A stretch of 64,000 bases of DNA, taken from positions 124,001 to 188,000 of the forward strand of contig DATGJP010000063.1 of the NCBI GenBank assembly GCA_035295125.1. Reading direction: 5' to 3'. Each line of letters starts with the position of its first letter. Within the stretch, counting starts at the first letter, position 1. A program made the translations under genes and the position numbers. Origin of the DNA: JAICMB01 sp035295125. Its GTDB lineage: Bacteria > Acidobacteriota > Terriglobia > Bryobacterales > Bryobacteraceae. The notes under the pieces are model-generated. The model was not told where the DNA came from. It did not search any database and saw only the letters and a list, made by a program, of their open reading frames with translations. Positions 32,676-41,204 of the stretch are shown here, in pieces.

Positions 32676-35207
32676 TTGTCCCTGCAAGATATCCGTCAAA
32701 GCCTGCGCACCATGGCGGCTCAGCCATTGTTCACGTCAATGGCCGCGCTGTCACTCGCTCTTGGAATCGGAGCCAATACCGCCATCTTTAGCTTTATGGA
32801 TTCGATCCTGCTGCGTTCGTTGCCGGTGCAGAACCCCGAATCGCTGGTGGTCTTGAACTGGCACACGAAATCGCATCCGGTCGTTGCCCATCGCTTTAGC
32901 GGCAGCACTCATACCGATGCCCGCACCGGATACACCAGCGGAAACGTTCCGTACCCAGTGTTCGCGCTCTTTCGCGAGAACAAGGCGGTGTTTTCCTCTG
33001 TTTTCGCCTTTAGGGACGCGGGCCGCCTGACCCTGCAGTTGAACGGTCACGCGGAAGTCGGCGCGGCGCAGTACATCTCCGGCGAGTTCTTCCGAAGCCT
33101 GGGCGTGCCTCCCGCGGCCGGACGCCTGATCGACGGCACTGACGACGCGGGGGGTGCGCCGCCGGTTGCCGTGACCAGCTATGCATTCGCAGTGAGCCAT
33201 TTCGGAGACGTCGCTAAAGCGGTGGGCCAGTCCCTCCTGATTAACGACAGCGCCTTTACCGTCGTTGGCGTGGCCAGCCCTGAGTTCTATGGGGTGAATC
33301 CGGAGGGAGCGCCTGTACTCTATGTGCCGATGCACACCGACAGACTGATCGAGAAGGTTTTCCTCGACGAGCTGAGCACCAAGTATATCGATGGCAACTT
33401 CTACTGGGTGGAGATCATGGGACGGCTCCGCCCAGGCGTCTCGCGAGAACAGGCCGGGGCTGTTGTCGCGCCGCTGTTTCATCATTTCATCGCAGACACT
33501 GCACACACAGCCGAGGAACGGGCCGACCTGCCGGTAATGTTCCTCCGCGAAGGCGCCGGAGGGCTGGATTCGCTGCGCCGGCAATATTCCAAGCCGCTGT
33601 ACGTCCTGATGACGCTGGTGGCGTTCATCCTTGCGATTGCCTGCGCGAACATTGCCAATCTGCTGCTGGCGCGTGCCGCCGCCCGTCGACGCGAGATCGC
33701 CGTGCGCCTCAGCCTGGGCGCCGGCCGCTGGCGGCTGATCCGGCAGTTGCTGACAGAATCCGTCATGCTCGCGGTATTGGGCGGATGTCTCGGCTTGGCG
33801 TTTGCTCAATGGGGCATCCGTGCTTTGACACTCCTCCTGGCCAACGGCCGCGACAACTTCACCTTGCACGCCGCCCTAAACTGGCACGTGCTGCTCGTGA
33901 CCATGGCGCTTTCTATTACGACGGGAATTCTGTTTGGCCTCGCACCGGCCATCCAATCGACTCGCGTGGATCTCGTGACGGCTCTGAAACAGACCCGCGC
34001 GGGAGAAAGCCCGCGCTTGCGCGGCTGGATGCCTCTGAATATGTCCCAGGTGCTGGCAGTCGGCCAGATCGCCATCTCCCTTCTGTTGCTCATTGCCGCG
34101 GGTTTATTCCTTCGCACCCTGTCCAACCTGAATTCCATCACGCTGGGCTTCAATCGCGAGAACCTGTTGTTGTTTGGCGTGAACGCTCGCCAGGCCGGAT
34201 ACAAGGACGATGCGCTCATGCGTTTCTATGCCGATCTTCAAAATCGCCTCGCCGCGATTCCCGGTGTGCGCAGTGCAACGTTGTCCGCTTATCCGCTCGT
34301 GGCGCAGCACAGAAGCACCACGAATATTCGCGTGCCGGGCGAAACTTCGGCGAAAAAGAGCACCGATATCCTCAATGTTGGTTCCGGCTTCTTCAATACC
34401 ATGCAGATCCCCATTCTGTTGGGGCGCGAAATCGAGGAGGGGGATATGTTCAGCCCTCGTCACGTGGCGGTCGTCAACGAGGTTTTCGTCAAAACCTATC
34501 TGGGCGCCGGAAATCCCATCGGCCGACACATAGAACTGGGCGGCGACAAAGACAGGACCGATTGCGAGGTGATTGGTGTGGCGCGCAATTCCCGCCTGAG
34601 CTCGCTCAAGTCGGATATCCCTGCCGCGGCATACTTGCCATATGCGCAGAATCCCCGGTTTTCGTCAGGTCAGATGACGTATGAACTGCGTGCCGCCGGT
34701 AACCCGGCGGGCTTGGCGGCGAGCGTGAGGGAAGTGGTGCGGCAAGCCGATCCGCGTATTCCGGTGACGAATGTCCTGACGCAGACCCGCCAGATCGACG
34801 AGACTATCGGCCAGGAACGTACTTTCGCGATGCTTTGCACCTGCTTCGCGCTTCTCGCGGTCGGAATTGCCTGCGTTGGTCTCTACGGAATGATGGCGTA
34901 CCGCGTCGCGCGACGGACGCAGGAGATTGGAATCCGCTTGGCGCTAGGAGCGGAGAGGCGCCGCTTAATCTGGATGGTGCAGCGGGAGGTTCTCACGCTT
35001 GCTGGAATCGGGCTTGCGATCGGAGTGCCGGTGGCCCTGGCGGCCTCGCGCGTCCTGCAATCATTCCTGTTTCAAATGAAACCCAACGATCCGTTGACCT
35101 TGGGAATTGCTCCTGTCCTTCTGGTGGCAGCGGCCCTATTGGCCGGCTACGGACCGGCCTGGCGTGCGGCGCGGGTGGATCCCTGCGTTGCTTTAAGAGA
35201 CGAGTAG
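32676..35207 (+). CDS. ADOP-family permease, downstream of a kinase gene
   Basis: 843 residues. I chose TTG 32676 (LSLQDIRQSLRTM) because GGAGGAGG lies six bases upstream; in-frame sequence further up is inside the kinase gene. Same two-fold MacB/FtsX layout: first helix at about 18-40, first core to about 295, three helices at about 310-440 with RRREIAVRLSLGAGRWRLIRQLLTES, second core at about 475-690, closing helices with TQEIGIRLALGAERRRLIWMVQREV and the end ARVDPCVALRDE. No ABC ATPase or PadR gene is adjacent. Its last 61 bases overlap the end of the convergent DnaK-like gene. Confidence 0.92.
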   Translation: MSLQDIRQSLRTMAAQPLFTSMAALSLALGIGANTAIFSFMDSILLRSLPVQNPESLVVLNWHTKSHPVVAHRFSGSTHTDARTGYTSGNVPYPVFALFRENKAVFSSVFAFRDAGRLTLQLNGHAEVGAAQYISGEFFRSLGVPPAAGRLIDGTDDAGGAPPVAVTSYAFAVSHFGDVAKAVGQSLLINDSAFTVVGVASPEFYGVNPEGAPVLYVPMHTDRLIEKVFLDELSTKYIDGNFYWVEIMGRLRPGVSREQAGAVVAPLFHHFIADTAHTAEERADLPVMFLREGAGGLDSLRRQYSKPLYVLMTLVAFILAIACANIANLLLARAAARRREIAVRLSLGAGRWRLIRQLLTESVMLAVLGGCLGLAFAQWGIRALTLLLANGRDNFTLHAALNWHVLLVTMALSITTGILFGLAPAIQSTRVDLVTALKQTRAGESPRLRGWMPLNMSQVLAVGQIAISLLLLIAAGLFLRTLSNLNSITLGFNRENLLLFGVNARQAGYKDDALMRFYADLQNRLAAIPGVRSATLSAYPLVAQHRSTTNIRVPGETSAKKSTDILNVGSGFFNTMQIPILLGREIEEGDMFSPRHVAVVNEVFVKTYLGAGNPIGRHIELGGDKDRTDCEVIGVARNSRLSSLKSDIPAAAYLPYAQNPRFSSGQMTYELRAAGNPAGLAASVREVVRQADPRIPVTNVLTQTRQIDETIGQERTFAMLCTCFALLAVGIACVGLYGMMAYRVARRTQEIGIRLALGAERRRLIWMVQREVLTLAGIGLAIGVPVALAASRVLQSFLFQMKPNDPLTLGIAPVLLVAAALLAGYGPAWRAARVDPCVALRDE

Positions 35208-36754
35208 CGCCGTCCAAGCACAATAGGGTTTGTGCGGCCGGCCCAGCGGCCCAGTCGATAGGACCGATCATAGCCGGCTGAAATGTTGGCAATGTTCACG
35301 GTGATGCCGCCGTTCGAATCGCAGGAATAACTCTCCCGAATCACCTGCTCGCAGGCATTCTCACAGCGCCGGATTGGAATAGCTGAGCAATCCGAACCAA
35401 CCAGGGCTGGATCGAACGGAAACAGGATCTCGTCCCAAAGCGTGATGTCTCCCGCCGGTTCGCAGCCGTCCTGCAGATCGCCGCATTCCAGGTAGCGAAA
35501 ATGGCCAATATTGTGCGCGGGTTGATATTCGCGGATAACTTGAAACGGCGATTGACCCACCGCAGGCAATTCGGTTCCTTTCGGAAGCAAAGCATCAAAG
35601 ATGACCCGGTGGCCTTGTTCGGCTTCACGCCACACTCCGAAATTCCGTGTCATCTTGTCGGTCAGCCAACGATCCGAATCCGCGTCCGCTTGTATTGCAA
35701 GTCCAATCGCCGTTGCCGAGTGCGCATAGCCCGAGCGCCGTATACAATCCCCAAAAGCGGCATGCAATGCGCGCGCGACCAACGGGAGTTCGCTTCCGCC
35801 GCCGGTCACGTAGACGGCATCAACTTCGGATTCATATTGCGACAGCAGGTGCGCGACCGAACGCAGCGTGCGGTCAATGAGCGGTTGACAGCGCCGGTAA
35901 AACTCCGCCACCGGTACGAATACCGGTTCCCAGCCGGGCAACACCATGTCCAGATCGATACCGATCACCTTTGTGTTGGGATGAACCGATTCCTTCTTTT
36001 GACGGCATTCCTCATGCAACCAGAACACGTCGGCAGGGCTCAAGCTGTCGTGTTCCAGCGAGTTAATGCCGCTCATCTCGAGAGCAACCTCGGCCAGGAC
36101 GTCGTCAAAATCGTCGCCACCCAGTGAGGCTATTCCCTCGCTTGCCAGGACCCGGTGCGCTTGTTCTTCCACCTCCACGAGCGAGGCGTCGAAGGTTCCG
36201 CCTCCCAGGTCGTAGATCAGAATGTGGCCGGGCAGCCCGGTCCGGTTTCGTGCCGCGTGGACGAACTCGATGCTGGCCGCCGATGGTTCATTCAGCACGC
36301 CGAGCACATTGAAATCGGCTCGTTCGAAGGCTTCCACAGTGAGAAATCGCTGATTGGCATTCGCGCTTGCGGGTACACCGAGCATGACCTCCAGGGGTTC
36401 GCCCTGGTGCACTTCGAGGCTCGATTCTTCCTCCAGGGCCGTGTGTAACGCCTGGGCCAGTCCCCCGATCAGATCCAGCATCGAGAAGCGCCGCCCGGCG
36501 ATGTCTACCGATGTGTCGGGTCCGGCTTCCTGCAGGAAACGTTTGACTGACCGCACCACGGTGGCACGTTTGTTCTCTTGGGCCTTCCATGCCTCCCAGC
36601 CATACAACAGGGAAGAGTCCTCGAGGGCAACCAGGGAGGGGAACTGCTCGGGAGCGTAGCCGCCAGGCCCTTCAAACGTCACGACGGGATAATTCCCCCG
36701 ATCGACTACCGCGGCAACGATGCTCGTCGTTCCAAAATCAATGCCGAGTCGCAT
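35147..36754 (-). CDS. DnaK/Hsp70-like ATPase with cysteine-bearing C-terminal tail
   Basis: About 535 residues from ATG 36754. The actin-like ATPase domain is recognisable: MRLGIDFGTTSIVAAVV at 1-17, VMLGVPASANANQR at about 124-137, LNEPSAASIEF at about 155-165, LIYDLGGGTFDASLVEVEE at about 178-196, and VYVTGGGSELPLVARAL. It resembles the YegD-like branch rather than DnaK: no canonical substrate-binding domain follows. Instead there is a tail of about 150 residues with clustered Cys (GSDCSAIPIRRCENACEQVIRESYSC) and a strand-like GITVNIANISAGYDRSYRLG. Role unknown; a chaperone-like ATPase is inferred. The tail coding end overlaps the ADOP gene by 61 bases. Confidence 0.82.
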   Translation of the reverse strand: MRLGIDFGTTSIVAAVVDRGNYPVVTFEGPGGYAPEQFPSLVALEDSSLLYGWEAWKAQENKRATVVRSVKRFLQEAGPDTSVDIAGRRFSMLDLIGGLAQALHTALEEESSLEVHQGEPLEVMLGVPASANANQRFLTVEAFERADFNVLGVLNEPSAASIEFVHAARNRTGLPGHILIYDLGGGTFDASLVEVEEQAHRVLASEGIASLGGDDFDDVLAEVALEMSGINSLEHDSLSPADVFWLHEECRQKKESVHPNTKVIGIDLDMVLPGWEPVFVPVAEFYRRCQPLIDRTLRSVAHLLSQYESEVDAVYVTGGGSELPLVARALHAAFGDCIRRSGYAHSATAIGLAIQADADSDRWLTDKMTRNFGVWREAEQGHRVIFDALLPKGTELPAVGQSPFQVIREYQPAHNIGHFRYLECGDLQDGCEPAGDITLWDEILFPFDPALVGSDCSAIPIRRCENACEQVIRESYSCDSNGGITVNIANISAGYDRSYRLGRWAGRTNPIVLGRRYSSLKATQGSTRAARQAGP

Positions 36755-36887
36755 ATACCGGCGTAAACTAGCCCGCCCGAGTAAACTGGCAACAAACAAT
36801 CCAGGGAGAATCTGTTTTGACTCAAATATAGGGCATCCTCGACGCCGGCACAAGGGTTACATCACACTGGTAATAGATCCTTCTCAT

Positions 36888-39041
36888 ATGAAGACGTTTG
36901 CTGCGTTTTTGATTTGTTCGCTCGCCCTGGCACAGGCGCCGTCCGATCCGGCGGCGCAGGTGAATCCGTTTATTGGAACTTCCGCCAGTCCTGTAGGCGA
37001 ACCCGGAAACACGAACCCCGGGGCAACGAGACCATTTGGAATGCTCTACTGGGGCCCGGACCAGTCCAAGGGCCGATACTATCGATTCGAGGGTGGCGCG
37101 ACGAGGGGATTCAGCCTCACCCATCTGAGCGGAACCGGTTGCCCGGTGTTTGGCGATGTTCCGATACTGCCGATGTTGGGAACACCGGTGCAGCAGGAAT
37201 CGTACGAAGCGTCCTACAATCCCGACGAGCAGTCCGCCGAGCCAGGATTTTACGCGGTAAAGCTTGCGTCCGGGATTCAAGTTCAGCTTGCCGCGGCGGT
37301 GCATTCGGGAATTGGGGAGCTTCGCTATCCGGCGGGCGGCGGCGCGCACAGCGTCCTGCTCGATCTGAGCCGCAACAACACGGCCGTCAGCGGATCAGAG
37401 GTCCACGTAACGGACCGGACGATCACTGGATGGGTGTCGAGCGGAAAGTTCTGCAACAAGCGCAATGAATATCGCCTCTACTTCGTGCTGGAGTTCGACG
37501 CGGCTCCGGCAAAGACCGGAACCTTCGAGACGCCGCGCGCAGCCGCTTACATCAGCTTCCCCGAAGACGCGACGACAGTCCGCATGAAAGTGGGACTCTC
37601 CTACGTCAGCCTCGCGAACGCCCAACTCAATCTGAAACAGGAGATTCCTCACTGGGACTTCGAAAAAACCCGCGCGGAAGCGCGTACCGCCTGGAACAAG
37701 GTTCTGGGCCTGGTAGAAGTGAAAGGCGGCACGGAAGCGCGGCGCAAGGTCTTCTACACGGCGCTATATCACGCATTCCTTCACCCGTCCACGTTTAACG
37801 ATGTCAACGGAGAGTATCTCGGCTTCGACGACAAAGTGCACCAGGCCAAAGGCAGGATGCAGTACGCGAACTTCTCAGGTTGGGACATTTACCGTTGCCA
37901 GGTGCAACTGATCGCGGTGCTGATGCCGAAGGTGGCGAGCGACATGGCACAGTCGCTGGTGGCGGACGCGGAACAAGGCGGCGGACTGCCGCGATGGTCG
38001 GTAGCGAACAACGAAGCCGGAAGCATGGTGGGCGATCCGGCGGATCTGATCGTAGCGAATATCTATGCCTTTGGCGGGCGCGACTTCGACACCGCCTCCG
38101 CATTGAAGGCCATGCTGCACGGAGCCACCGATCCCGAGGCCCGCGTGCGCTGGTCGACCGTCCGGCCGCACGGCGACGAGTATTTGCGGCAGGGTTTCGT
38201 CCAGCAGGACGAAAGCAACCGCCTCGGTTCGGCTTCCATCACGCTGGAGTACACTAGCGCCGATTTTGCCATCTCGCAGTTCGCGAAGGCGTTGGGCGAC
38301 ACTGCCAGTGCGCAGAAGTACCTGGCAGCGTCCGGGCATTGGCGCAAGATCTTCGATCCGGAGACGAAATACATACGCCCGCGGGAGGCCGATGGCAAAT
38401 TCCTCGCGGACTTCGATCCCGGCAAGGGAGTCGGTTTCGTCGAAGGAAACGCAGCGCAATACACGTGGATGATTCCTTACGACTTTGGCGCTGTGATCGC
38501 AGCGATCGGCCCGGACGAAGCCAATGCGCGGCTCGACAATTACTTCAGCAAGTACGGCAGCTACTTCGGCGGCCCTTACTTTCGCATTTCCAATGAACCC
38601 AGTTTCGCCTGCCCGTGGATTTATTACTGGACCGGCCATCCGTGGCGGGTCCAGGAAGTGGTCCGGAAAACTCTGACGGACCTGTTTACCGATACGCACG
38701 GCGGGCTGCCGGGCAACGACGATTTAGGAGCCATGTCGGCCTGGGCGGTTTTCGCGCAGCTTGGCATTTATCCTGAAATCCCGGCTGTCGGCGGTTTCAC
38801 CCTCAACAGCCCGACCTTCCCCGATGTTACGCTGCACCTCGGTAGTCGCAACCTTCACATCCAAGCGGAAGGCGCCCCGGACAAGCTCTATATACAACGC
38901 GTGGCCCTCGACGGTAAAGCCGTCAACAACTGGATTTCCTGGCCGGACTTCTCCCGCGCCGGGAGCCTGGTGTTCACGCTGGCCGCAGTTCCCGACAAAG
39001 CGCCCGGAAAACAGCCGCCGTCATTTCCTCCCGCGGATTGA
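36888..39041 (+). CDS. Exported GH92 family glycosidase (alpha-mannosidase-like)
   Basis: 717 residues from ATG 36888 with a signal peptide (MKTFAAFLICSLALAQ). GH92 landmarks: VNPFIGTSASPVGEPGNTNPGATRPFGM at about 24-51, FSLTHLSGTGCPVFGD, the catalytic-domain stretch FYTALYHAFLHPSTFNDVNGEYLGFD at about 290-315, and the C-terminal signature RISNEPSFACPWIYYWTGHPW, then GLPGNDDLGAMSAWAVFAQLGIYPEIP at about 608-634. GH92 enzymes are calcium-dependent inverting exo-mannosidases acting on alpha-mannosides such as N-glycan or fungal mannan; linkage preference is not readable. It diverges from the DnaK-like gene and stands 10 bases from the convergent M56 gene. Confidence 0.94.
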   Translation: MKTFAAFLICSLALAQAPSDPAAQVNPFIGTSASPVGEPGNTNPGATRPFGMLYWGPDQSKGRYYRFEGGATRGFSLTHLSGTGCPVFGDVPILPMLGTPVQQESYEASYNPDEQSAEPGFYAVKLASGIQVQLAAAVHSGIGELRYPAGGGAHSVLLDLSRNNTAVSGSEVHVTDRTITGWVSSGKFCNKRNEYRLYFVLEFDAAPAKTGTFETPRAAAYISFPEDATTVRMKVGLSYVSLANAQLNLKQEIPHWDFEKTRAEARTAWNKVLGLVEVKGGTEARRKVFYTALYHAFLHPSTFNDVNGEYLGFDDKVHQAKGRMQYANFSGWDIYRCQVQLIAVLMPKVASDMAQSLVADAEQGGGLPRWSVANNEAGSMVGDPADLIVANIYAFGGRDFDTASALKAMLHGATDPEARVRWSTVRPHGDEYLRQGFVQQDESNRLGSASITLEYTSADFAISQFAKALGDTASAQKYLAASGHWRKIFDPETKYIRPREADGKFLADFDPGKGVGFVEGNAAQYTWMIPYDFGAVIAAIGPDEANARLDNYFSKYGSYFGGPYFRISNEPSFACPWIYYWTGHPWRVQEVVRKTLTDLFTDTHGGLPGNDDLGAMSAWAVFAQLGIYPEIPAVGGFTLNSPTFPDVTLHLGSRNLHIQAEGAPDKLYIQRVALDGKAVNNWISWPDFSRAGSLVFTLAAVPDKAPGKQPPSFPPAD

Positions 39042-39051
39042 CGGAAGCGGT

Positions 39052-40746
39052 CTATTCGTTACCCGACGCAGCCGCCGCGCTATCGACAATCAGAATCTCG
39101 ACAGGGAGTTTCTTGCCCTGCAATTTAAGCCCGAGCTGTTCCTGCAATGCGGTAAAGAGTGACGGGCCGTCGGCCAGGTCGGTTGATCGCGGGTGATCGG
39201 GGTCGGGCGGTTCGAGCGAGGCTTCTGCTTCGCTGGGCGACCAATCGAGGTTGAAATCGTACAATTCCTTGAGACCCGTCAGGTCCACTACCGGACGCCC
39301 GGTACGCCGCGTGAGATAAGTCGCCCATTCCTGCATGGTGATGCCGGTCACCATCACGTGACCCTGAGTCGATCGTGTGGACATGCCGGGAGCCTCGGAC
39401 ACCTTCATTTTCGATCCGCCTTTCGCGACCTCGAGCGCATAGACCGGCAAAATCCTGCTATCGCGATGCAGTTTCAACTGGAAGCGATCGGCCAGCAGCG
39501 TTTGGAGCATCGACGAATAGCGCGAATCGAAGGCGCGGCTGGGATGCGTGGGCGCCGTCGCGACAATCGTGTAGTGCTGCTTGGGAAGATCGTTGGCCAC
39601 AAGTTGAAACGACTGGATGCCATACGCCAGAAGAATGCAATCGGCAAGGCTGTAGTTGATGATTTGCAGGCGGCCGGGACTGGTGGTGAATCCATTGCCC
39701 CGCATTCCAGGCGCTGCCATCTTAATGGACACGACGTCGAAGGTCTCGGACGACTGCTTCGTTTGGGCAATGCCGACGGGCGCGCTGGCGACACCCATGA
39801 ACATGGGGATTGCGATGGCCGCCAGCGCAACCGCGACGAGCACCAACCTCGCGCGCACGCCGAGGACGAGCGAGTGGCCGCACAGCATGATGCGCTCGAT
39901 GCGCCTTCCCAACTCGCCACCGGTAACACCCGAGAAGCATGCGACCGGCGATTGTAGATAAAATTCGCAGGACTTCAGAATGCTCTCGGCGTAGGTGCGC
40001 GAGTCGCCACCCCGGCGCAGGACTTCCTCATCGCAAGCCCGTTCGCGCTCTTCAATAAGCCGCGAGCCGAGCCACCACACCGCGGGGTGGAACCAAAAGA
40101 TCGCTTCCACGGCCATGTGAACCAGCGCGGCAAGATTGCCGCGACGTTGTACATGACACAGCTCGTGCGCAACGATTGCCTCCAACTGGCTTTCCGAAAG
40201 GCGGTCGGCGATGCCGGCCGGCAGGATCAGAACCGGACGGAAAATCCCGAACACGCCTGGCTCAATTGAGGTACGCGCAATCACAACGGGCACGGCGTAA
40301 CGCATGCCGAAACGGCTTTGCACGCGCAAAATAACGTCGGTCTCGCGTCCTTTGGTAAGGGCATCCGCAGATCCCACCATGGTGGCGGTCCTCCGCCAAA
40401 GGATGAAGAAACCGATTAGAACCGCGAAGAAGCCGCACAGCCACATTGCTATCAGGATGTTTTCGCCCGACAGCACCGTAACGGAAGCCGCGGCGACAGT
40501 ACCCGAAGCAAACGGCGCGCCGAGATCGTCAATGGCCGACGATGCCACCTCACGCACAACGACCGGCGCGGATTGCCACTGTACACGTTCGCCAAGAGCC
40601 ATTAATAACGAGAATGGCAGCAGGAATTTCAGCGAAGCCGCCATCCAGATCCAATAGCGTACCCGCGCGGGCTTGCGCCGAAACGCGAAAGCTAGCAGCG
40701 CGGCGAACGCAGCAAAAGCTGTCGACTGCCACAGGTGGTTCATCAT
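39052..40746 (-). CDS. BlaR1-like M56 membrane peptidase fused to a TIGR03435 domain
   Basis: 564 residues. N-terminal M56 part (about 1-310): several membrane helices, zinc motif AHELCH at about 192-197 (HExxH type), FWFHPAVWWLGSRLIEERERACDEEVL at about 215-241 with further ligands, and a closing helix near 300. Residues about 335-555 form the soil-bacterial TIGR03435 domain: TFDVVSIKMAAPGMRGNG, RLQIINYSLADCILLAYGI, YTIVATAP, MLQTLLADRFQLKLHRDSRILPVYALEVAKGGSKM and the end GKKLPVEILIVDSAA. BlaR1-like peptidases sense envelope signals and cleave BlaI-type repressors. The gene overlaps blaI by four bases, supporting a sensor-repressor pair. Confidence 0.92.
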   Translation of the reverse strand: MMNHLWQSTAFAAFAALLAFAFRRKPARVRYWIWMAASLKFLLPFSLLMALGERVQWQSAPVVVREVASSAIDDLGAPFASGTVAAASVTVLSGENILIAMWLCGFFAVLIGFFILWRRTATMVGSADALTKGRETDVILRVQSRFGMRYAVPVVIARTSIEPGVFGIFRPVLILPAGIADRLSESQLEAIVAHELCHVQRRGNLAALVHMAVEAIFWFHPAVWWLGSRLIEERERACDEEVLRRGGDSRTYAESILKSCEFYLQSPVACFSGVTGGELGRRIERIMLCGHSLVLGVRARLVLVAVALAAIAIPMFMGVASAPVGIAQTKQSSETFDVVSIKMAAPGMRGNGFTTSPGRLQIINYSLADCILLAYGIQSFQLVANDLPKQHYTIVATAPTHPSRAFDSRYSSMLQTLLADRFQLKLHRDSRILPVYALEVAKGGSKMKVSEAPGMSTRSTQGHVMVTGITMQEWATYLTRRTGRPVVDLTGLKELYDFNLDWSPSEAEASLEPPDPDHPRSTDLADGPSLFTALQEQLGLKLQGKKLPVEILIVDSAAAASGNE

Positions 40747-41129
40747 GGCCGTTTTTCCTTTTTCGAGAGCTCTTCCAGCTTCTTTTCCGCTTCGCGGACG
40801 TCATCGAGCGTGAGCTTGCCGGATTCAATCAGGTGAGCCATCACCGGCTGCGTGCGTCCTCCGAACAGCCCGAGCAAATCGTCGATCAGCCGCTTCTGGG
40901 CCGCGTGCTTCGATGTTACGGCCTCGAAAATATGCGCGTTGCTGATCTTCTTGACGCGCCGCACCGCGTTCTTGGCTTCCATACGATACACCGTTGTCTG
41001 GATGGTCGTGTAAGCGGGACGATCCCGCTCGGGGAACGCTTCCTGGATCTCACGAATCGAGAGCGCGCCACGACTCCAGAGCGCTTCCATAATCTGAAGT
41101 TCGAGTTTGCTGAGTTTGGGCAAGGCCAT
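40743..41129 (-). CDS. BlaI/MecI/CopY-family repressor
   Basis: 128 residues. Winged-helix repressor: LPKLSKLELQIMEALWSRGALSIREIQEAFPERDRPAYTTIQTTVYRMEAKNAVRRVKK at about 3-61 is the classic BlaI DNA-binding domain; a C-terminal dimerisation helix region (LIDDLLGLFGGRTQPVMAHLIESGKLTLDDVREAEKKLEELSKK) follows. The family is inactivated by proteolysis through BlaR1-type M56 peptidases, encoded by the overlapping next gene. A likely operator lies directly upstream. It faces mrdA across 75 bases, so it might influence that gene too; this is speculation. Confidence 0.93.
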   Translation of the reverse strand: MALPKLSKLELQIMEALWSRGALSIREIQEAFPERDRPAYTTIQTTVYRMEAKNAVRRVKKISNAHIFEAVTSKHAAQKRLIDDLLGLFGGRTQPVMAHLIESGKLTLDDVREAEKKLEELSKKEKRP

Positions 41130-41159
41130 CTACTACACCTGTTTGTAATCCTACTACAC
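41130..41159. promoter_or_regulatory. Two direct CTACTACAC half-sites upstream of blaI, candidate BlaI operator
   Basis: CTACTACAC occurs at 41130-41138 and 41151-41159, 21 bases apart (two helical turns), with TTGTAA between. On the other strand this is TGTAGTAG, close to known BlaI/MecI half-sites (TACA/TGTA). The position next to the blaI start codon supports autoregulation. Inferred. Confidence 0.6.
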
Positions 41160-41204
41160 AAGTTCGCGAGAATTCAACCCCCCGCCCTGGCAATTGTTAA
41201 ACTG

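Noticed and set aside
40542..41204. In-frame upstream extension of mrdA
   Set aside because: It is antisense to the M56 peptidase and blaI genes; the PBP2 family start fits 41205.
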